From: Lacticaseibacillus daqingensis
GTDB lineage: Bacteria; Bacillota; Bacilli; Lactobacillales; Lactobacillaceae
DNA: 64,000 bases
Direction of reading: 5' to 3'
Assembly: GCF_003946115.1 (NCBI RefSeq)
Contig: NZ_RHOH01000002.1
Span: forward strand, 1 to 64,000
The position numbers and the translations under genes were made by a program. Under the pieces are notes generated by a model. The model did not search any database. It was not told where the DNA came from and worked only from the letters and a program-made list of their open reading frames with translations. Below, piece by piece: positions 58,718 to 64,000 of this stretch; position 1 is the stretch's first letter, and each line of letters starts with the position of its first letter.

Positions 58718-59236
58718 ATGCGGCGTGAACGACGACTTTCATTTCAGAAGAAAAAGAAGCGGTGGCCTAAGGTGCTCGCCGCCGTCCTCATCGGCTTAGT
58801 GGTGGCAGGCGGCCTGTGCGTCGTCTTCTTCCCCCAGCTCAACAACACGGTGCGCAACGCCACTGGCAACGACACCGCTGCGGATACCGTGGTCAAAAAC
58901 GAACTGGTCAAGCAGATCGAGGCGCGCAAAACCGGGGATGCCACCGTGGACGCCAAGCTTGACGCCGCGGCCACAACGCTCAAAAACACCAAAATGAGCC
59001 GCATTGTGGCCGCAGCCGGTGATCAGGCACAGATGACCAGCCTGCTGAAAACCACCACCGGTGCCAGCACGAATCAGGCCACCGCAGCGGCCAATTTGCT
59101 GTTTGCCAATGACGCCCTTCAGCCGGTGCGCGAAGCAGTGGCGGCAGGGGACTGGGTCAAAGCGTACCAGGCCTACAAGTCACTGAACGGCACCGAAGCC
59201 TTCACCGAATTCAAAGCCGACCTCGGCCAGTACTAA
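58718..59236 (+). CDS. Membrane-anchored helical protein of unknown function
   Basis: 172-aa protein: strongly basic N-terminus (MRRERRLSFQKKKKRWPK), one membrane helix (residues about 19-40), then an extracellular, Ala/Thr/Lys-rich helical domain. No recognisable family. AAGGAGG precedes the ATG, a -10 TATACT at about 58688 gives it its own promoter, and a terminator follows. Confidence 0.72.
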   Translation: MRRERRLSFQKKKKRWPKVLAAVLIGLVVAGGLCVVFFPQLNNTVRNATGNDTAADTVVKNELVKQIEARKTGDATVDAKLDAAATTLKNTKMSRIVAAAGDQAQMTSLLKTTTGASTNQATAAANLLFANDALQPVREAVAAGDWVKAYQAYKSLNGTEAFTEFKADLGQY

Positions 59237-59242
59237 GCGATG

Positions 59243-59269
59243 GCGCTACCCTTGTGGTAGCGCTTTTTT
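59243..59269 (+). terminator. Intrinsic terminator
   Basis: GCGCTACC-CTTGT-GGTAGCGC then six T; 8-bp perfect stem. Confidence 0.9.
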
Positions 59270-59314
59270 ATTTGGCCCGCGCATGATACACTCCCTGTAT
59301 TGGGGGGTGAGCGC

Positions 59315-59938
59315 ATGATGAAACGACTTCTCGCCGGTGGGCTGGCGCTTGTGCTGATGGGCAGCTTTGCTGCGGGGTTGAGTGACTATCAGACGCGGAT
59401 CGATGCCGATCCAGCAGTGCTTTTTTCACCGGCGGCGACGGCCGGCGTCAGCCTTGGCACGCGCCAGGAAGGGCAGGCCCGGGTGGCAGTGACGATGCCC
59501 GGCGAGCCGGTGCCAGTGGTGTTTTTTGGCGATCACACCTTACCCACCACGACCACGACCCAAACGCTGACAGGCCAGTTTGGCATTGGCGTTAAGTCGC
59601 GGCAAACGCTGGCCCTGCGCTATCGGGTGACGTTGACATACCGGCGCGACAATGGGCGCGTTCACCTCACGTGCGTGGCGGCCACGCTGCGGCCGGCCAC
59701 CGGCCTGCACCTGATGCGCGCAACCGTGGCCAGCGGGCAGGGGCTGGTGCGGGACTGGCCCGTGCGCGCCGCCAGTCTGCCCACGTTTTCGGTGACCTTA
59801 CCGACGACAGGGTTGACCTACCGCCAGCCGACGCCTGACGCCTTTGCAGGGGTGCGCGTCACTTTGCGCGGTCAGCTGGCGGCGACCGGTCAACCCGTGG
59901 TCGTGACGATAGATCTGATTCCGCTTGACCTGCAGTAA
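59315..59938 (+). CDS. Secreted protein of unknown function
   Basis: 207-aa protein with an N-terminal signal-type helix (MMKRLLAGGLALVLMGSFAA) and a beta-rich domain (ARVAVTMPGEPVPVVFFGDHTLPTTTT shown in part as VAVTMPGEPVPVVFFGD). No Cys lipobox, no sortase motif. GGGGGGTGA is just upstream of the ATG pair. Function unknown. Confidence 0.7.
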   Translation: MMKRLLAGGLALVLMGSFAAGLSDYQTRIDADPAVLFSPAATAGVSLGTRQEGQARVAVTMPGEPVPVVFFGDHTLPTTTTTQTLTGQFGIGVKSRQTLALRYRVTLTYRRDNGRVHLTCVAATLRPATGLHLMRATVASGQGLVRDWPVRAASLPTFSVTLPTTGLTYRQPTPDAFAGVRVTLRGQLAATGQPVVVTIDLIPLDLQ

Positions 59939-60098
59939 GGGTGCGCACCGCACCGCTGCGAACGGCTGATTAAAAAGATGTTGGTTGCCGCGGTGCAAGA
60001 ATCACAAGATCTTCGGTTTTTTTGGGCGCCGACCCAACGTTTCAACGGCCGCGCCGCGGTGACGTTTAAAAAGAAGAGACGCTCTGAGAAAAAGAAGA

Positions 60099-60136
60099 AA
60101 GCGCCGGAATGCCTTTGCAAAGGCATTCCGGCGCTT
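60099..60136 (-). terminator. Terminator downstream of tRNA-Glu(CTC)
   Basis: An 18-bp perfect stem (60099-60116 with 60119-60136), then a T-rich tract (TTTCTTCTTTTTC) on the minus strand. Confidence 0.85.
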
Positions 60137-60150
60137 CTTGATTATCATGA

Positions 60151-60222
60151 TCACCCGTACGGGATTCGAACCCGTGTTTTCGCGCTGAGAACGCGACGTC
60201 TTAACCCCTTGACCAACGGGCA
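60151..60222 (-). tRNA. tRNA-Glu(CTC)
   Basis: A 72-base cloverleaf on the minus strand: D stem GTC/GAC, anticodon stem TCGCG/CGCGA with loop TTCTCAG (anticodon CTC), T stem ACGGG/CCCGT with TTCGAAT loop. CCA is not encoded. The first acceptor pair is U1-G72 instead of the G1-C72 expected for tRNA-Glu; the next six pair as expected including G2-U71. A terminator follows. Confidence 0.88.
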
Positions 60223-60338
60223 ATGGTTTGTAACAAGAACAAACACTATTATACAGGAATGGCAGAGCGCGTCAACCGTTTCACTAAAAAAGTTCCGGTC
60301 CGCAAAAAAGGCCACCAATAGCGGTGGCCTCAGGGGCG

Positions 60339-61769
60339 TTACAGGTTCTTGTCCATGTTGAATGTCAGCTGAGAGAGCTCCAGGCCCTGCATCAGCATGC
60401 TGGCGATCTGCTTCTTGGCCTCGGCCTTCACGGCGGCGACCAGTTGATAGTTCGCTTGCGTCAGCGCATCGGTCAACGCCTGACCGGTCAGCTCGGCGGT
60501 GGCCTGGTCGGTTGCCGCCAGGTGGACCCGGAACAAGCGATAAGATTCCGTTAGGTAGTCGCGGTTTTGCTGGATGAACTTGCTGTAGTGGCTTTCCACC
60601 AGCATGCCGAGGCTGCGGTGCAACCAGTAAGCGGAGTCTTTGTCGACGTCCAGCTCAAGCGGGGTGGTCGAGTAGCTTGGGTCCGTGTCATCGGCGTTGC
60701 AGTAGAACGGCACGTAAGGGCTGTAGGTCGGCAGACCGATGTTCAGCCACATGATGGCGGCCTGACCCTCCGGCACATCGTTGCGCAACTGCAAGATGTG
60801 CGAGTTCTGGGTCCGGTTCAACCCGATCGGCCGGTAACGCAGGCGGTCGGCATCACTGCCGTGACCCAGCGGATCAAACCGGGTCTCGTTGTAGTGCGAA
60901 CCCAGGATCTGCGCAATATCCTCGCGCGTGATCAGATGGTCGGTGTGCATGATGAATGGCAGCTCAGCGGATTCGGGTTCTTCCGGCGTTTCTGGATTCA
61001 GAATGTGGTGGGCGTACCAGACCCGCGGTGTGTTATAGTGGCGGTCTTTTTCGTTCATCGTGCCGAAAATATGGCGGAAGTTCCAGCCGTCTTTGTCCGG
61101 GTTCAGGTGATGGGCAGCCACGAACTCCTGGATGCCTTCACTCCAGATGAAATTATCCGAGTCGTTGAAGTCCACCTGCTGGATCGAGACCTGGTTAGCG
61201 GCGACCGCGTAGGCGTCATCCGGAATACGTTGGGCGACCCAGTGGTGCCCAGTGACGATTTCCATGTACCAGACGTTGTCGTTGTCAGAGAACAGCACGG
61301 AGTTGCCGGCTGGTGAACCGTACTGTTTGATCAGCTGACCGAGGTATTCGACCGCGTGGCGCGCGGATTCGACGAAGGGCAGGGTCATGTTGACAATCAG
61401 GTCTTCATCCAGGCCGTCGGCAACCAGTGGGTCAAACGCCAGAGTGCGCTCGTTGCCGTAGGTGGACTCTGTGGCGGACATCGCCACGTTCTTGGCGTTG
61501 ATCCCGCTTTCCTCGTAGTCGCCCAAGTGTTCCTTGTCGACGTTTGGCACCGCGTTGTAGCGGTAGCCGTTTTCTGGCAGTGGCGCTTCAAAGCCGTTGA
61601 GTGGGGACTTCACGCTCAGGCCCTTCTCACCCTTCCAGGCCGGGTGCATGTAGAAGCGGTGCGGGGCCAGGACGTGGAACGTGTCGTCGTTTCTGGCAAT
61701 CATGGTGCTGCCATCGATGCTGGCATGTTTGCCGACCAGGATCGACGTACAGGCAGTTTCTTTTTTCAT
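60339..61769 (-). CDS. C69-family dipeptidase (PepD type)
   Basis: 476-aa N-terminal nucleophile hydrolase of family C69. The catalytic Cys is Cys7 in MKKETACTSILVGK, exposed after processing of the first residues as in PepD proteins. Family motifs: DGSTMIARNDDTF (about residue 19), AMSATESTYGNER (about residue 96), DNDNVWYMEIVTGHHW (about residue 162). It hydrolyses dipeptides in the cytoplasm. The gene stands between two tRNA genes. Start at ATG 61769 with GAGGGG upstream. Confidence 0.92.
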   Translation of the reverse strand: MKKETACTSILVGKHASIDGSTMIARNDDTFHVLAPHRFYMHPAWKGEKGLSVKSPLNGFEAPLPENGYRYNAVPNVDKEHLGDYEESGINAKNVAMSATESTYGNERTLAFDPLVADGLDEDLIVNMTLPFVESARHAVEYLGQLIKQYGSPAGNSVLFSDNDNVWYMEIVTGHHWVAQRIPDDAYAVAANQVSIQQVDFNDSDNFIWSEGIQEFVAAHHLNPDKDGWNFRHIFGTMNEKDRHYNTPRVWYAHHILNPETPEEPESAELPFIMHTDHLITREDIAQILGSHYNETRFDPLGHGSDADRLRYRPIGLNRTQNSHILQLRNDVPEGQAAIMWLNIGLPTYSPYVPFYCNADDTDPSYSTTPLELDVDKDSAYWLHRSLGMLVESHYSKFIQQNRDYLTESYRLFRVHLAATDQATAELTGQALTDALTQANYQLVAAVKAEAKKQIASMLMQGLELSQLTFNMDKNL

Positions 61770-61926
61770 TTGGGAACCCCTCTTTCCAAAGTGTTAGCTT
61801 CAGTGTACGCTCAATTTCACCGAATTGGAAACTGGTCCCAACCACAGCATAAGTTCAATTATTTTTGTGTGAGCAGTTGACACCCGGGGGATTATCCCAT
61901 AAACTGATATTCGTTCGTTAAGTTAT

Positions 61927-61997
61927 TGGGTAGTAGCGAAGTGGTAACGCAGTGGACTCTGAATCCATAATCATAGGTTCGATCCCTATCTACCCAA
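61927..61997 (+). tRNA. tRNA-Gln(CTG)
   Basis: A 71-base cloverleaf: acceptor TGGGTAG/CTACCCA (U1-A72, as in other tRNA-Gln), anticodon stem GTGGA/TCCAT with loop CTCTGAA (anticodon CTG), T loop TTCGATC. No encoded CCA. A terminator follows six bases later. Confidence 0.92.
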
Positions 61998-62002
61998 TCA
62001 TG

Positions 62003-62033
62003 ACCGCGTCTCGCTGGAGGCGCGGTTTTTTTG
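62003..62033 (+). terminator. Terminator of tRNA-Gln(CTG)
   Basis: ACCGCG (62003-62008) pairs with CGCGGT (62021-62026), then seven T. Confidence 0.88.
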
Positions 62034-62205
62034 TGTTCATACGCCCCCAGACCTGTACGCAAAAACACAAGCAAATTTCTGGCATTCTAGCTAATTGATA
62101 GGTAAGCTGACCCAAAACGACAGGATGCGTCTACGCCGGACGCGATTCCTCAGGACGAGGTGACAGGCGAGTGGCACGCGGTGGCGTGCATAAGGGGGAA
62201 CTAAT

Positions 62206-63057
62206 ATGACACGGTTTGTGATCAGCCCGCAGACGCGCGTGGGGTTTATCTCGATCCGCGTGCACAATCTTGACGCGATGCGGGCGTGGTATTCGAATGC
62301 GCTGGGATTGGTGGTCTTGCAAGATAATGGGGTGCGGGTGCTGATGGGCATCGGTGCCGATCACCATGTGATTTTGGATCTTGAAGCCGGCGGTCGGATG
62401 TTGAAACAACTTCCGGCTGGTGTGGCCGGCTATAGCCTCAATGTCCCCAGCCGCGTGGCGCTGCTGGGCTTGGCGGCGGGGTTGACTGCCCGCGGGGTGC
62501 CGGTGCTGGGTTGGCACCAAACCGGCTTCTCGCTGGGGTTTGCGGTGCGTGACCCGGAACAGAACCTGGTTTTGGTGGAGTACGACCGCGGGACTCAGGC
62601 TGATGTGCTGCGCGGGTACGATTTTGCGGACGGGCGCCTGACGCCGGTGAAGCAGCCGCGGCAAAGCACGCCCCCCTTGGCAGTGATGCCAGGGGGGACG
62701 CGGATCGGCCGGTTCGTCATCCGAACGGCTGACTTTGCCACGACCACGACGTACCTGCGCGATGTTTTGGGCTTTGTGCGGCAACAGCATGAGCAAGATT
62801 TTTCGTTTCTGACCAGTGGGGACGCCGTGCGCCACATCGGCGCAACCGTTCAGCTGGATGTCAAAGCGCGGCCGCGACGGGCGGAACATGCGGGCGTGCA
62901 GTATGTGAATCTGGTGGTGCCGGACAAAATGGTATTGGCCCGCATGTACGCCAATCTGGTGTCACAGGGGTGGCATGATTTTTACTTCGACCCCGGTGCG
63001 AACTACTTGATGGTCACTGGCCCGAATCGGTTGACGCTCTGGTTTAGCGTTCGCTGA
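62206..63057 (+). CDS. VOC family protein (two-domain, extradiol dioxygenase-like)
   Basis: 283-aa protein with two vicinal-oxygen-chelate halves (residues about 12-125 and 165-280). The first keeps ISIRVHNLDAMRAWYSNALGLVV, written here in part as VHNLDAMRAWYSNALGL, and ends with NLVLVEYD; the second has IGRFVIRTADFATTTTYL. It resembles CatE/YfiE-type catechol-2,3-dioxygenase relatives; metal-ligand His positions are only partly visible, so activity is uncertain. GGGGGAAC precedes the ATG. The serine hydrolase gene follows after 31 bases and may be cotranscribed. Confidence 0.8.
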   Translation: MTRFVISPQTRVGFISIRVHNLDAMRAWYSNALGLVVLQDNGVRVLMGIGADHHVILDLEAGGRMLKQLPAGVAGYSLNVPSRVALLGLAAGLTARGVPVLGWHQTGFSLGFAVRDPEQNLVLVEYDRGTQADVLRGYDFADGRLTPVKQPRQSTPPLAVMPGGTRIGRFVIRTADFATTTTYLRDVLGFVRQQHEQDFSFLTSGDAVRHIGATVQLDVKARPRRAEHAGVQYVNLVVPDKMVLARMYANLVSQGWHDFYFDPGANYLMVTGPNRLTLWFSVR

Positions 63058-63088
63058 ATCTGGTATACTGACACAGGGAAGTGACATA

Positions 63089-64000
63089 ATGAGCAAATTG
63101 GACCAACTGCGCCCATTGATCACGCAGGGCCTTGCGCCCGGGGTCAGTGCGGCGTATTTGCATGACGGCGTAAGTGAAATGCTGGTGCTGGGGGATGCCC
63201 AAACGGTGCCCGAGCGGCAACCGCTGCATGCGGGGGCATTATATGATGTGGCCTCACTGACGAAGGTCCTCGGCACGACCACGGTTTTCCTTCAGGCGTG
63301 GGCAGCGGGGCGACTGACGCCGGACACCCCACTGCGCACGTTTTTGCCGCAGTTTCCCCACGCGACCACATTTCGCCAGGCGCTGACGCATACCTCAGGG
63401 TTGGAAGGGTACATTCCGCACCGAGATGACTTGCCGGCGGCCGAGCTGAAGCAGGCGTTGCTCACGCAGCTGACCGTGACGGCCGAGTGCGATCGGCAGG
63501 TGGTGTACCGCGATGTCAACTTGTTGCTGGTGGGTTGGGCGCTGGAAAAAATTGATCTGGCGCCGATCCAGCTGCTGATTCGCCAGCGCGTGCTCAGTCC
63601 GCTGGGGCTCACGAGTGCGACATTCAACCCAGTCGCGCGCCGCTGCGTGCCCACGACTTACGACGCGGCCACCCAAACGCTGCGCCAGGGGCTGGTGCAT
63701 GACCCAAAAAGCGCGATCCTCGGGTGCCACAGCGGGGCGGCCGGGCTGTTTGCCAGCCTAGGGGACCTGATGCGGTTTTCAACCTTTGCGTTTGGTCAGC
63801 AGACCAACGATGCCTGGCCAGCGACGTTCGACCAACTGTTGCAGGATCAGACGGTCAACGGTCTTGGCCGCAGCCTGGGGTGGGACCTGCGTCGCGATGG
63901 GCAGGACCGGCTGTGGCTCTACCACACGGGCTACACGGGCACGTTTTGGCTGATTCAGCCCACGATCAAGCAGGCCTTGATCGTGTTGACGAACCGGGTG
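63089..64000 (+). CDS. Serine hydrolase, beta-lactamase class C family (3' end outside window)
   Basis: At least 304 residues; the frame is open at the window end. Motifs of the penicillin-binding/class C fold: nucleophile Ser-x-x-Lys in DVASLTKVLG (about residue 56), tyrosine motif in VVYRDVNLLLVGW (about residue 138), and a HTGYTGT KTG-like segment near residue 280. No signal peptide is visible, suggesting a cytoplasmic esterase or transferase-like role rather than antibiotic resistance. A TATACT -10 lies at about 63063; GGGAAG precedes ATG 63089. Confidence 0.85.
   Translation, partial: MSKLDQLRPLITQGLAPGVSAAYLHDGVSEMLVLGDAQTVPERQPLHAGALYDVASLTKVLGTTTVFLQAWAAGRLTPDTPLRTFLPQFPHATTFRQALTHTSGLEGYIPHRDDLPAAELKQALLTQLTVTAECDRQVVYRDVNLLLVGWALEKIDLAPIQLLIRQRVLSPLGLTSATFNPVARRCVPTTYDAATQTLRQGLVHDPKSAILGCHSGAAGLFASLGDLMRFSTFAFGQQTNDAWPATFDQLLQDQTVNGLGRSLGWDLRRDGQDRLWLYHTGYTGTFWLIQPTIKQALIVLTNRV

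Noticed and set aside
1-64000. CRISPR arrays, prophage, replication origin, rRNA
   Set aside because: No regularly spaced repeats, no phage structural or integrase genes, no DnaA-box cluster and no rRNA-like sequence seen in the window.

Overview
The window is one contiguous 64 kb stretch of a GC-rich lactic acid bacterium. Family-level features point to Lactobacillaceae: a glgBCDAP glycogen operon, pyruvate oxidase, oleate hydratase, ClpL, a C69 dipeptidase, an Mga-type regulator, BMP nucleoside transport and strong AAGGAGG ribosome binding sites. GC-rich codon use and two C34 tRNAs (Glu-CTC, Gln-CTG) suggest one of the high-GC lineages of the family. I cannot name the species from the sequence alone.

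Layout. 1-5.9 kb: the cut end of an IS30-type element, an AraC/GyrI regulator, a D-2-hydroxyacid dehydrogenase, a DUF805 protein, a threonine dehydratase and a WYL regulator. 6.3-9.4 kb: elongation factor P behind a small ORF encoding a polyproline peptide, a polysaccharide deacetylase and a phosphatase. 9.4-13.9 kb: an ABC importer with two paralogous substrate-binding lipoproteins, each behind its own leader-peptide attenuator (one Tyr-rich, one Phe-rich), then a shared permease and ATPase. 14.2-18.1 kb: an Mga-like gene broken by an in-frame TAG, and clpL with a CIRCE operator and a 5'UTR terminator. 18.2-22 kb: surface hydrolase, pyruvate oxidase, YitT. 22.3-30.4 kb: glycogen operon. 30.5-35.1 kb: ApbE, an ArsR regulator, tandem VIT metal transporters with a Fur-family-like operator, two envelope proteins. 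35.4-38.3 kb: polar amino acid ABC importer. 38.4-44.3 kb: two acetyltransferases, hflX behind an MRLR leader ORF and terminator, tandem APC permeases. 44.5-52.2 kb: a BceAB-type exporter and a BMP/Nup nucleoside importer. 52.4-55.6 kb: oleate hydratase with a previously unlisted 43-codon membrane peptide gene, TetR and a phosphatase. 55.7-64 kb: a lipoprotein, an ANT(6)-like protein, a P-loop kinase, a TMEM175-like channel, envelope proteins, tRNA-Glu(CTC), a dipeptidase, tRNA-Gln(CTG), a VOC protein and the start of a class C serine hydrolase.

The main discovery is a recurring theme of translation-sensing leaders. (1) The Tyr and Phe leaders (9483-9723 and 10909-11144) share a seven-segment chain of mutually exclusive hairpins ending in two tandem terminators. 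The two copies differ by compensatory changes that preserve both alternative folds. Firmicutes usually control such transporters with T-boxes, so ribosome-mediated attenuation with amino-acid-specific leaders is unexpected here, and it predicts the ligand of each binding protein. (2) efp is preceded by a 23-codon ORF with a strong ribosome binding site whose product contains PLPPP, the kind of sequence that needs EF-P for translation; this looks like an EF-P activity sensor controlling efp. (3) hflX, which encodes a ribosome-splitting GTPase, lies behind an MRLR leader ORF and an intrinsic terminator, as expected for macrolide-responsive attenuation. An orphan T-box core lies just upstream of it.
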